Shown here in pieces: positions 14,975-23,328 of a DNA stretch of 46,181 bases. The stretch covers positions 1-46,181 of the forward strand of contig JAKOWJ010000122.1 of NCBI GenBank assembly GCA_029781595.1, read 5' to 3'. Each line of letters starts with the position of its first letter. The stretch's first letter is position 1. The position numbers and the translations under genes are program-made. The stretch comes from Pseudomonadota bacterium. GTDB taxonomy: Bacteria; Pseudomonadota; Gammaproteobacteria; Burkholderiales; Usitatibacteraceae. Below the pieces are notes generated by a model. It searched no databases. It was not told the origin of the DNA and saw only the letters and a program-made list of their open reading frames with translations.

Positions 14975-17298
14975 CGCTCGGCCCCCTCATCCAGGCCGTC
15001 TCCGGCTTCCTCTTCGGCCACCGCCGCACGCTGCTCGTGGTGTTCGGCGCGATGACGCTGCTCTTCGCGGCCTCCGCGACGCGCCTCACCGTGGACGCGG
15101 GCTTCAACAAGATGGTGCCGCTCGAGCACCCGTACATGAAGGTGTACCGCGACTACGAGAAGGTGTTCGGCGGCGCCAACCGCATCGCCGTGGCGATCGT
15201 CCAGAAGGACGGCGACATCTTCAACAAGGAGTTCATGGCCAAGCTCAAGGCCCTCACGGACGACGTGTTCCTGCTGAACGGCGTGGACCGGCCGTCGGTG
15301 AAGTCGCTGTTCACGCCGAACACGCGGTTCATCGAGGTGATCGAGGAGGGCTTCTCGGGCGGCAACGTCATCCCCGCCACCTTCCAGGGCACCGACGAGG
15401 ACCTGCGCAAGGTGCGGGCCAACGTGCAGAAGTCGAGCGAGATCGGGCGCACGGTGGCCACCGACTTCTCCGCGGCGCTGGTCACGGCCGGGCTGCTGGA
15501 GATCGACCCCCAGACGAACAGGCGCCTGAACTACTTCGAGGTGGCGAACAAGCTCGAGGCGCTGCGCGCCAAGTACGAGGGGCCGCGGCACTCGGTGCAC
15601 ATCATCGGCTTCGCCAAGGCGGTCGGCGACATCCGCGACGGCGCGCGCGGCGTGCTGGCGTTCTTCGGCCTGGCCTTCGCCATCACCGCCGCGCTCATGC
15701 TCTGGTTCGTGAAGGACTGGAAGCTCACGGGCATCGCGCTCGTCGTGGCCATGATGCCCGTGCTCTGGCTGCTGGGGACGCTCCCCGTGCTCGGCTACGG
15801 CATCGACCCCCTGTCCATCCTCGTGCCCTTCCTCATCTTCTCCATCGGCGTCTCGCACGCGGTGCAGATGGTCAAGACCTGGGAGCGCGAGGTGGTCGGC
15901 GGCGTGGACAGCGTCACGGCGGCCAAGCGCGCCTTCGCGCGCCTGTTCATCCCCGGCACCTTCGCCCTGCTCACCAACGTGCTGGGCTTCGCGGTGATCA
16001 TGCTCATCCCCATCGACATCGTGCGCGAGCTGGGGATCACGGCCTCGCTCGGGGTGGCGTGGATGATCGTCACCAACAAGATGCTGCTGCCTATCCTGCT
16101 CTCGCACCTGCACATCGCGAAGTCGGCGGCCACGAAGGAGGCCTACCAGGAGAGCCGAGTCGAGCGCGTCTGGACGGCCGCCTCGCACTGCGTGGACCGG
16201 CGCCGCGCCGTGGTCATCGTGGCCGTGGCCGCCGCCATCCTCGCGGCCGGCATCGTGGGCGCGCACCGCCTGAAGGTGGGCGACTACGGCATCGGCGTGC
16301 CGGAGCTCAGGCCCGACTCGCGCTACAACACCGACAACGCGACCATCGTGCGGAAGTTCGCGATGGGCACCAACACCCTGGGGGTGGTGGCGCAGACCAA
16401 GGGCGTGCAGGGCGCCTGCACGAACTACGACATCATGACCACCATCGAGCGCTTCGACTGGTTCATGCAGAACCAGCCGGGCACGCAGTCGGTCATCTCG
16501 CTGCCGGGCCTGGCCAAGACGGTGAACGCCGGATTCAACGAGGGCAACCTCAAGTGGCGCCAGCTCCCGCGCGACCCGCAGGTCATGGCGCAGGCGGTCA
16601 CGCCCATCGACACCGCCACGGGGCTGCTCAACCCGGACTGCAGCGCCATGCAGGTGCTGGTGTTCACCAACGACCAGCAGGGCGAGACCATCGCCGCGCT
16701 GGTGGCCAAGGTCAAGCAGTTCGCGGCGGCCTTCGACTCCGACAAGCTCGACTTCAAGCTCGCCACCGGCAACGTGGGCGTCATGGCGGCCACCAACGAG
16801 GCGGTGGACCAGGCGCGCTGGGAGATGAATTTCGCCATCTTCGGCGCGCTGATGGCGATGTGCATGGCCACCTTCCGCAGCCTTCGCGCCACGCTGTGCA
16901 TCCTCATCCCCCTCGCCCTCGTGTCCGTGCTCTGCGAGGCGCTCATGCCGATGCTGGGCATCGGACTGAAGGTCTCCACGCTGCCGGTCATCGCGCTGGG
17001 CGTGGGCGTCGGGGTCGACTACGGCATCTACCTCTACGACCGCATCGAGGTGCACCTGGAGGAGGGCAAGGGCCTGGCCGTCTCGTTCTTCGAGGCGCTC
17101 AAGGAGCGCGGCACCGCCATGGTCTTCACCGCCGTCACCATGACCATCGGCGTGGGCACCTGGGCGCTCTCGGCCCTGAAGTTCCAGGCCGACATGGGCG
17201 TGCTCCTCGCGTTCATGTTCTTCCTCAACATGGTGGGCGCGATCTTCCTGCTGCCGGCCCTGGCCGCGTTCCTCCTCAAGGGGCACAAGGCCGGATGA
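14971..17298 (+). CDS. RND/MMPL-superfamily transporter
   Basis: This 775-residue inner-membrane protein has the two-fold RND layout: TM1 near residues 18-38, a periplasmic domain of about 190 residues, five clustered TMs (about 225-400), a second periplasmic domain, then five more TMs. The second half carries GVGVDYGIYLYDRI, with the charged TM Asp typical of MMPL/COG1033 exporters, and the first half has GVSHAVQMVKTWE at the equivalent site. At about 775 residues it is shorter than AcrB-type drug pumps and resembles lipid exporters such as HpnN/MMPL proteins. It should be proton-driven. AAGGAG lies 6 bases before the ATG, which overlaps the propeller stop. The cargo is unknown; hydrophobic lipid is favoured by context. 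Confidence 0.9.
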   Translation: MTLGPLIQAVSGFLFGHRRTLLVVFGAMTLLFAASATRLTVDAGFNKMVPLEHPYMKVYRDYEKVFGGANRIAVAIVQKDGDIFNKEFMAKLKALTDDVFLLNGVDRPSVKSLFTPNTRFIEVIEEGFSGGNVIPATFQGTDEDLRKVRANVQKSSEIGRTVATDFSAALVTAGLLEIDPQTNRRLNYFEVANKLEALRAKYEGPRHSVHIIGFAKAVGDIRDGARGVLAFFGLAFAITAALMLWFVKDWKLTGIALVVAMMPVLWLLGTLPVLGYGIDPLSILVPFLIFSIGVSHAVQMVKTWEREVVGGVDSVTAAKRAFARLFIPGTFALLTNVLGFAVIMLIPIDIVRELGITASLGVAWMIVTNKMLLPILLSHLHIAKSAATKEAYQESRVERVWTAASHCVDRRRAVVIVAVAAAILAAGIVGAHRLKVGDYGIGVPELRPDSRYNTDNATIVRKFAMGTNTLGVVAQTKGVQGACTNYDIMTTIERFDWFMQNQPGTQSVISLPGLAKTVNAGFNEGNLKWRQLPRDPQVMAQAVTPIDTATGLLNPDCSAMQVLVFTNDQQGETIAALVAKVKQFAAAFDSDKLDFKLATGNVGVMAATNEAVDQARWEMNFAIFGALMAMCMATFRSLRATLCILIPLALVSVLCEALMPMLGIGLKVSTLPVIALGVGVGVDYGIYLYDRIEVHLEEGKGLAVSFFEALKERGTAMVFTAVTMTIGVGTWALSALKFQADMGVLLAFMFFLNMVGAIFLLPALAAFLLKGHKAG

Positions 17299-17684
17299 GC
17301 CCGGGGCGCCTGTCCCGCGCCCTCGTGGCCGGCGGGGCCCTGGTGCTCGCGGCCGGCGTCGCGCTCGGGGCGGTGGCTTCCCACGCGGCGGGCCACTTCG
17401 CGAATCCCGAGGCGCCGCGCCTGCTGCCGGTGGCCGTGCTCTACCAGCTGGTCCACGGCCTGGGGCTCGTGGGTGCGGGCCTCCTGGCGCGCGCCGGCGC
17501 CACGCGCTGGCTGGCGCTGGCGGCGGCGTCGTTCGCGGCGGGCCTGGTGCTCTTCTGCGGCTCGCTCTGGTTCCTCGCGCTCACCGGTCACTCGCCCGGG
17601 CCGTTTGCGCCCGTGGGCGGCACCGCCTTCATGGCGGGCTGGATCCTCGTGGCGATCCACGCGCTCGCCGAGGGGCGGCGCTAG
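17295..17684 (+). CDS. DUF423 family small membrane protein
   Basis: This 129-residue protein has four predicted TM helices (around residues 8-28, 44-64, 69-92 and 100-122). Its pattern GALGAxxxHAxGHF is typical of DUF423 (YgdD-like) proteins, and His30 and His34 follow the first helix. Function is unknown across the family. The ATG overlaps the RND stop (ATGA), so it is probably translated with the transporter. DUF423 genes occur in many unrelated contexts, so a role in the transport system should not be assumed. Its 3' end overlaps the converging MOSC gene by four bases. Confidence 0.85.
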   Translation: MSPGRLSRALVAGGALVLAAGVALGAVASHAAGHFANPEAPRLLPVAVLYQLVHGLGLVGAGLLARAGATRWLALAAASFAAGLVLFCGSLWFLALTGHSPGPFAPVGGTAFMAGWILVAIHALAEGRR

Positions 17685-18481
17685 GCCGGCGAGAGCGCGT
17701 CCCCGATCCGCACCGCCCCTTCGGCCACGGTCACGGCGTTCATCCCGAAGCGGGCGCCGTACGCCTCGCTCGGCCGCCAGGCGGCGAGCGTCGCGAGGGG
17801 CTCGGGCCCCGTCACTTCCCCCGTCGCCTGGTCGGTGGTGGTCACCTGGCACCGTCCGCAGGGCTTGGCCATCGCGAGCCGGGCCGAGCCGACGGTGAAC
17901 TCGCCCCAGCCGTCCTCGGCGAAGGCGGGCGCGCCGGCCACCACGATGTTGGGCCGGAAGCGGTCCATGGGCACCGGCCTCGCCAGGCGCGCGTTCAGGG
18001 CCGCCAGGGAGGCTTCGCCGACGACGAGGTAGGCGTAGCCGTCGGCGAAGCCCACCAGGCGGCCCTCGCCGCCGTGCCGGGGATTCGACAGGCGCCGGGT
18101 CGAGTCCGGCATGTAAGCGAGCCGGCAGGGCCGGCCGAGCACGGCCGTGAGCCAGGCATCGGCCTCCCGCGAGGGCGCGAGCGCCTCGCACGCGCTGTTC
18201 CACACCTGCACGCGCAGGCGCTCCCCGGCGGCCGGCGCGAGGGGCAGGGCGACCTCGCCCTCGTCCGGCGCGGCCAGGCGAAGCTCGTCGCCGGCGATCT
18301 CGGTCCACACCGTGGCCATGGCCGGCAGCTCGCGCTGGGAGAGGAACATCCCGTCGGGATCCACGACCACGAAGCGCCGGTCGTGGGCGAGGCCGCGCGC
18401 GGTGGCCGGGGCCGAATCCAGGGCGATGCCCTTCAGGCCCTTGACGGGGTAGACGTGCAGCTGCGAGACGGTGAAAGCCAT
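17681..18481 (-). CDS. MOSC domain protein (YcbX/mARC-like molybdenum-cofactor enzyme)
   Basis: This 266-residue protein has an N-terminal beta-barrel MOSC_N domain (LHVYPVKGLKGIALDSA, GLAHDRRFVVVD) followed by the MOSC domain. Conserved elements are DRFRPNIVV and the Cys motif KPCGRCQVTTTD, with Cys208 and Cys211; the first is at the position that ligates molybdenum in YcbX/mARC. There is no C-terminal ferredoxin domain, unlike E. coli YcbX, so electrons must come from a separate partner. mARC-like enzymes reduce N-hydroxylated compounds; the substrate here is unknown. It is transcribed toward DUF423, and its start lies about 100 bases from the divergent SPFH gene. Confidence 0.87.
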   Translation of the reverse strand: MAFTVSQLHVYPVKGLKGIALDSAPATARGLAHDRRFVVVDPDGMFLSQRELPAMATVWTEIAGDELRLAAPDEGEVALPLAPAAGERLRVQVWNSACEALAPSREADAWLTAVLGRPCRLAYMPDSTRRLSNPRHGGEGRLVGFADGYAYLVVGEASLAALNARLARPVPMDRFRPNIVVAGAPAFAEDGWGEFTVGSARLAMAKPCGRCQVTTTDQATGEVTGPEPLATLAAWRPSEAYGARFGMNAVTVAEGAVRIGDALSPA

Positions 18482-18578
18482 GGCGGTCGAGGATTGAATC
18501 GGGGGGGAATCGGCGTTACTTTACCTGTCCCCGGCCGGGGGGCTCCCGGCTCGCCTGCACAGCACGAAAGGGCACGCC

Positions 18579-19691
18579 ATGGCGCTTTGGGACAAGTTGA
18601 TGGGCGAACTGGTCGACATCGTCGAGTGGCTCGACGACACGAACGACACGCTTGCCTACCGCTTCGAGCGCTACCAGAACGAGATCAAGTACGGCGCCAA
18701 GCTCGTGGTCCGCGAGGGCCAGGTGGCCGTGTTCATCAACGAAGGCCAGCTCGCCGACGTCTTCAAGCCCGGCACGCACGAGCTCGTCACCCAGAACCTG
18801 CCCATCCTCGCCACGCTGAAGGGCTGGAAGTACGGCTTCAACAGCCCGTTCAAGGCCGAGGTGTACTTCTGCTCCACGCGCAAGTTCACCGACCTCAAGT
18901 GGGGCACCCCGGGGCCGGCCATGATGCGCGACAAGGACTTCGGCATGGTGCGCGCGACGGCCTTCGGCCTGTACGCCATCCGCGTGAAGGACGCGGGCAC
19001 CTTCGTGAAGGACCTCGTGGGCACCGACAACCGCTTCACGCTGGCGGAGATCTCCGACAACCTGCGCGGCAAGATCGGCCTGCGCATCAAGGAGCTGATG
19101 CCCGAGATGGGCATCCCCGTGATCGAGCTGGAGGCCAAGGTCTCCGAGCTCGGCACGCGCCTTCGCGACCGGCTGGGCGCGGAGTTCGAGACGCTGGGCC
19201 TGGAGCTCGTCGAGGTCCAGGTGCAGGACATCGGCCTGCCCGAGGAGGTCGAGAAGGCCATCGACAAGCGCGGCGCCATGGCTGCCGTGGGCAACCTCCA
19301 GGCGTACGCGCAGTACGAGACCGCCTCCGCCATCCGCGACGCCGCCAACAATCCGGGTGGCGCGGCCGGGGCGGGCGTGGGTCTCGGGGCCGGCATCGCC
19401 ATGGGCGCCCAGATGATGAACGCCATGGGCGCGGGCGCGGCGGGAGCCGGCGCGGCCGCCGCCGTGCCGCCGCCCATCCCGGGCGCGGCCGCGTTCCACG
19501 TGGCCGTGAACGGGCAGCAGGCGGGGCCGTTCGACCTGGCGGCGCTGCAGCAGCAGGCGGCGAGCGGGCGCCTCACGCGCGCCTCGCTCGTGTGGAAGGC
19601 CGGCATGGCGCAGTGGGTGCCCGCGGGCGAAGTGGCCGAGCTCGCGCCGGTGTTCGCCAGCGTGCCGCCGCCGGTGCCGCCCGGCGCGTAG
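18579..19691 (+). CDS. SPFH (stomatin/prohibitin-like) protein with C-terminal GYF_2 domain
   Basis: This 370-residue protein carries an SPFH-type domain at about residues 30-245 of the 'virion core protein'/YdjI class (KLVVREGQVAVFINEGQLAD; FKPGTHELVTQNLPIL). A Gly/Ala/Met-rich linker (about 255-305) follows. The C-terminal domain of about 55 residues has the GYF_2/DUF4339 pattern (VNGQQAGPFDLAALQQQ, then LVWKAGMAQWVPA). No TM helix or signal peptide is visible, so membrane association would be through the SPFH domain or a partner. YdjI-class proteins usually end in a zinc ribbon; here GYF_2 replaces it and the zinc ribbon sits in the next gene, 3 bases downstream. The pair likely forms one membrane-stress or membrane-organising complex (inference). 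Confidence 0.87.
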   Translation: MALWDKLMGELVDIVEWLDDTNDTLAYRFERYQNEIKYGAKLVVREGQVAVFINEGQLADVFKPGTHELVTQNLPILATLKGWKYGFNSPFKAEVYFCSTRKFTDLKWGTPGPAMMRDKDFGMVRATAFGLYAIRVKDAGTFVKDLVGTDNRFTLAEISDNLRGKIGLRIKELMPEMGIPVIELEAKVSELGTRLRDRLGAEFETLGLELVEVQVQDIGLPEEVEKAIDKRGAMAAVGNLQAYAQYETASAIRDAANNPGGAAGAGVGLGAGIAMGAQMMNAMGAGAAGAGAAAAVPPPIPGAAAFHVAVNGQQAGPFDLAALQQQAASGRLTRASLVWKAGMAQWVPAGEVAELAPVFASVPPPVPPGA

Positions 19692-19694
19692 TCC

Positions 19695-20819
19695 ATGGAG
19701 CCTCCGGCAGGCCAGCCGACCGCCAGCGACACCGCCTTCGTCAAGACCTTCCCCTGCACGGGCTGCGGGGCGAAGCTCTCGTTCGCGCCCGGCACGAAGC
19801 AGCTTCGCTGCGAGTTCTGCGGCACCGGGAACGCGATCGAGGGCCACGAGGGGGCGATCGAGGAGCTCGACTTCGAGACCTTCCTCGCCTCCCTCGAGGG
19901 CCGCATGGAGGTCGAGGAGGCCGAGGAGATCCGCTGCGACAAGTGCGGCGCGGCGCAGAAGCTCGCCGGCAGCCTCTTCGCGGGGAGCTGCACCTTCTGC
20001 GGCGCGGCCATCGTCTCGAAGAGCTACGCGAGCCGGCGCATCAAGCCGAAGTCCCTGGTGCCCTTCCAGGTGGACCGGCCCCGTGCGGTCGACAGCTTCC
20101 GCCGCTGGGTGCGCGGGCTCTGGCTCGCGCCCTCGGACCTGAAGCGCTACGCGCAGAGCGATGCCGCGCTCACCGGCATCTACCTGCCGTACTGGACGTA
20201 CGACTGCCGCACGGACAGCGACTACGCGGGCGAGCGCGGCGACGACTACTACACGGACGAGCCCGTCACGACGCGCAATGCCCGCGGCGAGACGGTGACG
20301 CAGGTGCGGCGCGTGAAGCACACGCGCTGGTCGGCGGCCGCGGGCCACGTGGAGCACTTCCACGACGACGTGCTGGTGATGGCCTCCCGGAGCCTGCCGC
20401 CGCAGGTGGCGGCCTCGGCGACGCGCTTCAACCTGAAGGGCCTGGTGCCCTACCAGCCCGAGTTCGTGAGCGGCTTCCAGGCCGAGGCGTACCAGGTCGG
20501 GCTTCGCGAGGGCTTCCCCCTGGCCCGCCAGCAGATCGACGCCACGGTCGTCTCGCTCGTGCGCCGCGACATCGGCGGCGACCAGCAGCGCATCCACTCG
20601 CTCGACACCCGCTACAGCGAGGTGACGTTCAAGCACGTTCTGCTGCCGGTGTGGGTCTCCGCCTTCCGCTACCGCGACCGGACCTTCCGCTTCGTCGTGA
20701 ACGGCCAGACGGGGGAGGTGTCGGGCGAGAGCCCGAAGTCGTGGTGGAAGGTGGCGCTGCTCGTCCTGGCGATCGCCGTGGTGGTCGTGGCGGTGATCGT
20801 CCTGGGCGCGAAGGGGTGA
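19695..20819 (+). CDS. zinc-ribbon, tail-anchored membrane protein (YdjG-like)
   Basis: This 374-residue protein has two N-terminal zinc ribbons: Cys21/24/39/42 (CTGCG, CEFCG) and Cys81/84/99/102 (CDKCG, CTFCG). A beta-rich middle domain includes YLPYWTYDC and the repeated form LLPVWVSAFRYRD. A single C-terminal TM helix (about residues 348-370, WKVALLVLAIAVVVVAVIV) follows. Such proteins are often annotated as TFIIB-type zinc ribbon or PriA-like because of the ribbons, but no helicase domain is present. Layout and neighbour recall B. subtilis YdjG, which helps recruit an SPFH protein to the membrane; this comparison is from memory. Function is inferred only from context. Confidence 0.8.
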   Translation: MEPPAGQPTASDTAFVKTFPCTGCGAKLSFAPGTKQLRCEFCGTGNAIEGHEGAIEELDFETFLASLEGRMEVEEAEEIRCDKCGAAQKLAGSLFAGSCTFCGAAIVSKSYASRRIKPKSLVPFQVDRPRAVDSFRRWVRGLWLAPSDLKRYAQSDAALTGIYLPYWTYDCRTDSDYAGERGDDYYTDEPVTTRNARGETVTQVRRVKHTRWSAAAGHVEHFHDDVLVMASRSLPPQVAASATRFNLKGLVPYQPEFVSGFQAEAYQVGLREGFPLARQQIDATVVSLVRRDIGGDQQRIHSLDTRYSEVTFKHVLLPVWVSAFRYRDRTFRFVVNGQTGEVSGESPKSWWKVALLVLAIAVVVVAVIVLGAKG

Positions 20820-20825
20820 GGCGAA

Positions 20826-20843
20826 GGGGGGCGGGCGCCCCCC
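20826..20843. terminator. GC hairpin between converging genes
   Basis: GGGGGGCG and CGCCCCCC form a perfect inverted repeat with a 2-base centre between the zinc-ribbon and peroxiredoxin stops. It may act as a two-way terminator, but neither side has a real T-run. Confidence 0.35.
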
Positions 20844-20852
20844 TCCCGGGAT

Positions 20853-21359
20853 TCAGCCCGCCTGCTTCAGCATGGTCGCGCCGTCGGAGACCTCGAACTT
20901 GCCGGGGCCCTCGACGTTGAGAGTCTTCACCACGCCGTCGTCCACCAGCATGGAGAAGCGCTGGCAGCGCATCCCCATGCCGCGCGCCGTGAGGTCCAGC
21001 TCCAGCCCGATCTTCTTCGTGTAGTCGGCGCTGCCGTCCGCCATGAAGCGGATCTTGCCGCCGGCCTTCTGGTCGCGCGCCCAGGCGCCCATCACGAAGG
21101 GGTCGTTCACCGCGAAGCACCAGATCTCGTCCACGCCCTTGCCCTTGAGCGCGTCGTGCACCGCGAGGTAGCTCGGCACGTGCTTGGCCGAGCACGTCGG
21201 CGTGTAGGCGCCCGGCAGGCCGAAGATCGCGATCTTCCTGCCCTTCACCAGATCCTCAACCTTGAACGTGTTGGGGCCCAGCGTGCAGCCGCCGCCCTCG
21301 ACTTCGATGAACTCCTGGACCGTGCCCTCGGGCAGCCGGTCGCCGACCTTGATCGTCAT
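20853..21359 (-). CDS. peroxiredoxin (Prx5 subfamily)
   Basis: This 168-residue thioredoxin-fold peroxidase has the peroxidatic Cys56 in PGAYTPTCS and the Prx5 landmarks DEIWCFAVNDPFVMGAWA and RCQRFSMLVDDG. It reduces hydrogen peroxide and organic hydroperoxides in the cytoplasm, using thioredoxin or glutathione/glutaredoxin. There is no fused glutaredoxin domain. The ATG at 21359 is preceded by AAGGAG on the minus strand. The frame is open further upstream but without conserved sequence. It is divergent from the small coiled-coil gene at 21499. Confidence 0.92.
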   Translation of the reverse strand: MTIKVGDRLPEGTVQEFIEVEGGGCTLGPNTFKVEDLVKGRKIAIFGLPGAYTPTCSAKHVPSYLAVHDALKGKGVDEIWCFAVNDPFVMGAWARDQKAGGKIRFMADGSADYTKKIGLELDLTARGMGMRCQRFSMLVDDGVVKTLNVEGPGKFEVSDGATMLKQAG

Positions 21360-21498
21360 GGGATTCTCCTTGTGGCGCGCGAAAAGCCGCATTCTCCCCG
21401 ATTTTGCGGCCGCCGGGCGCGCGGGCCGGCGCCGGGCGCTTGAACCGCCGCGACGGGCGGGCCGACTCAAGGGGTTCCCCGACTGCCCAGGAGGCCCC

Positions 21499-21876
21499 AT
21501 GCTCGCCCGCACCGCCGCCCTCGCCACCGCCGGCCTCGTCCTCGCGACGGCCGCCGCCGCCCAGGTCACGCCCCTGCCGGGGCCGGTGGTGGGCGTGGCC
21601 GAGATGAACACGAAGGTCTTCACGCTGGAGCAGCGGGTGACGGCGCTCGAGATGCAGGCCCGGCAGGACAAGGCGGCGCTCGCGGCCGCGAACGCGGAGG
21701 TCGCCTCGCTAAAGGCGCAGGTGGCCAAGCTCCTCCAGCACACGCACGACGTCTCCATCTCGGTCGACTACACGAACTCGTTCGTGAACGACGTCTACAA
21801 CCAGAAGAGGACGGTCGTGACCCCGGGCGTGACCTTCGGCAACCCGAAGGGGCACCTGGGCCCGCCGAAGTACTAG
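21499..21876 (+). CDS. small exported coiled-coil protein, unknown function
   Basis: This 125-residue protein has a signal peptide (ARTAALATAGLVLATAAAA, cleavage near residue 21). A heptad-rich segment follows (about residues 38-78: FTLEQRVTALEMQ, then AANAEVASLKAQVAKLLQH) that should form a coiled coil, then a short polar tail. I do not recognise a family. AGGAGG lies 5 bases before the ATG at 21499; the longer frame from 21262 would run antisense into the peroxiredoxin gene and is rejected. There is no lipobox, so it should be periplasmic or secreted. It converges on the LysE gene with about 10 bases between. Confidence 0.7.
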   Translation: MLARTAALATAGLVLATAAAAQVTPLPGPVVGVAEMNTKVFTLEQRVTALEMQARQDKAALAAANAEVASLKAQVAKLLQHTHDVSISVDYTNSFVNDVYNQKRTVVTPGVTFGNPKGHLGPPKY

Positions 21877-21886
21877 CCCGGCGCCT

Positions 21887-22528
21887 TCAGGAAGCGGCGG
21901 CGTGCGCGCGGCGGAAGGCGGCCAGCGCGAGGCCCGCCGTCACGAAGGCCCCGCCGAGGATGCGGTTCACCCAGCGCAGGTGCGAGGGGTCGCGCATCAC
22001 GGCGAGCACGCGGGCCGCCAGGCCGATGTAGCCGGCCATCACCACGAGGTCCACGACCAGCGTCGTGAGCCCGAGGATGGCGTACTGGACGAACGGAGGC
22101 CGCGCCACGTCGATGAACTGGGGCAGCACGGCCGCGTAGAAGATGATCCCCTTGGGGTTGGTGAGGTTCACGAGGAAGCCCTTGAGGAACACCTCGCGCG
22201 AGTCGCGTCCCTGGGGCGCGTCGGCCCGCGCGTCGAAGCGGTGGGGCGCGGCGCGCCACGTGGCGAGGCCCAGCCACACGAGGTAGGCGACGCCCGTCCA
22301 CTTGACGGCCGTGAAGAGCGACTCGGAGGCGAGCAGGATCGCGCCCAGGCCCACCGAGACGATGCCCATCAGCAGGAAGTTGGCGAACTGCATGCCGACC
22401 GCGTTCCACATGCCGCGGCGGAAGCCGTGGTTCAGGCCCGCGGCCAGGCTCGAGAACACGCCCGGGCCGGGCGAGACGGACAGGATGATCGTGGCGACGA
22501 GGTAGGTGACCCAGACGGAGAATTCCAC
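21887..22528 (-). CDS. LysE/RhtB family amino-acid exporter
   Basis: This 213-residue inner-membrane protein has about six TM helices and the family N-terminal motif (ILSVSPGPGVFSSLAAGLNH). LVWLGLATWR and FLKGFLVNLTNPKGIIF are also typical. LysE/RhtB proteins export amino acids or derivatives such as homoserine lactone; the substrate here is unknown. The GTG start shares its final G with the stop codon of the upstream SDR gene (TAGTG, 1-base overlap), so it is likely translationally coupled as the last gene of the minus-strand msrC-polymerase-SDR run. Confidence 0.88.
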   Translation of the reverse strand: MEFSVWVTYLVATIILSVSPGPGVFSSLAAGLNHGFRRGMWNAVGMQFANFLLMGIVSVGLGAILLASESLFTAVKWTGVAYLVWLGLATWRAAPHRFDARADAPQGRDSREVFLKGFLVNLTNPKGIIFYAAVLPQFIDVARPPFVQYAILGLTTLVVDLVVMAGYIGLAARVLAVMRDPSHLRWVNRILGGAFVTAGLALAAFRRAHAAAS

Positions 22529-23328
22529 TAGCGGCCCTTTTCGATCGCGCGCCGGGCGATGCGGTCCACCAGCCCCGGGGCGACCAGCTTGAGAAACATC
22601 CCCATCTTACCGCGGGCGGTCATCACCACCTCCCGGCGCCGGTCGCGCAGCGCCGCCAGCGTGAGGCGCGCGCAGGCCTCCGGCGTCATCACCTCGCCCT
22701 CCTTCACCGGGCTCACCGCGATGGGCCGCCCGTCGGGGCCGGTGGCGTTCTCGCGGATGCCCGTGGAGACGAATCCGGGATAGACCATCGTCACCGTGAC
22801 GCCGGAGCCGTCGAGCTCGATGCGCAGCGAGTCGAAGAAGCCGCGCATCGCGTGCTTGGAGGCCGCGTAGCCCGAGCGCGTGGGCACGCCCGTGATGGCC
22901 GTGAGGCTCGCCACGCCCACCAGGCGGCCGCGCGAGGCCTTGAGGTGGGGCAGGGCGTGGCGCGTGCAGTACACGGCGCCCATGTAGTTCACCTGCATGA
23001 TGCGGGCGAGGATCGCCATGTCCTCGATCTCGTCGAAGCGCGCCCACATCGTGGCGCCGGCGTTGTTCACGAGGATGTCGAGGCCGCCGTGGGCCGCGAC
23101 GGCGGTCTGCACCAGGCGGCGGCAGTCGTCCTCGACCGCCACGTCGGTGGGCACCGCGAGGGCGGGCGCGCCGCGCGCCTCGCACTCCGCCGCCACGGCC
23201 GCGAGCGCCGCGCCGTCGCGCGCCGCCAGCGCGAGGCGCACGCCCTCGGAGGCCAGCTGCCGGGCGAGCTCGGCGCCGATGCCCTTGGAGGCGCCGGTGA
23301 CGATTGCCGAAAGCCCCGCCAGGCTCAC
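22528..23328 (-). CDS. short-chain dehydrogenase/reductase
   Basis: This 266-residue SDR has the cofactor motif TGASKGIG near residues 11-18, NNAGA, and the catalytic Ser-Tyr-Lys set: Ser in VASLTAITG, and Tyr and Lys in GYAASKHA. The C-terminal part (about residues 215-266) has a basic, amphipathic character. The start is GTG at 23328, forming a GTGA overlap with the polymerase stop; the frame is open far upstream only as a shadow of the polymerase gene. The substrate cannot be inferred. The tail resembles SDRs annotated for lipid or sterol-like substrates, but this is weak. Confidence 0.88.
   Translation of the reverse strand: MSLAGLSAIVTGASKGIGAELARQLASEGVRLALAARDGAALAAVAAECEARGAPALAVPTDVAVEDDCRRLVQTAVAAHGGLDILVNNAGATMWARFDEIEDMAILARIMQVNYMGAVYCTRHALPHLKASRGRLVGVASLTAITGVPTRSGYAASKHAMRGFFDSLRIELDGSGVTVTMVYPGFVSTGIRENATGPDGRPIAVSPVKEGEVMTPEACARLTLAALRDRRREVVMTARGKMGMFLKLVAPGLVDRIARRAIEKGR

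Noticed and set aside
18494-18522. Promoter for the SPFH gene (TTGAAT, 17-base spacer, TACTTT)
   Set aside because: Only 4/6 and 3/6 matches; too weak to list as a feature.
19800-20819. Primosomal helicase (PriA) function for the zinc-ribbon protein
   Set aside because: Only the zinc ribbons are shared; there are no helicase motifs and a C-terminal membrane anchor is present.
21360-21758. Upstream extension of the peroxiredoxin frame on the minus strand
   Set aside because: The extension has no similarity to peroxiredoxins and is antisense to the small exported protein; the ATG at 21359 has a good ribosome site.
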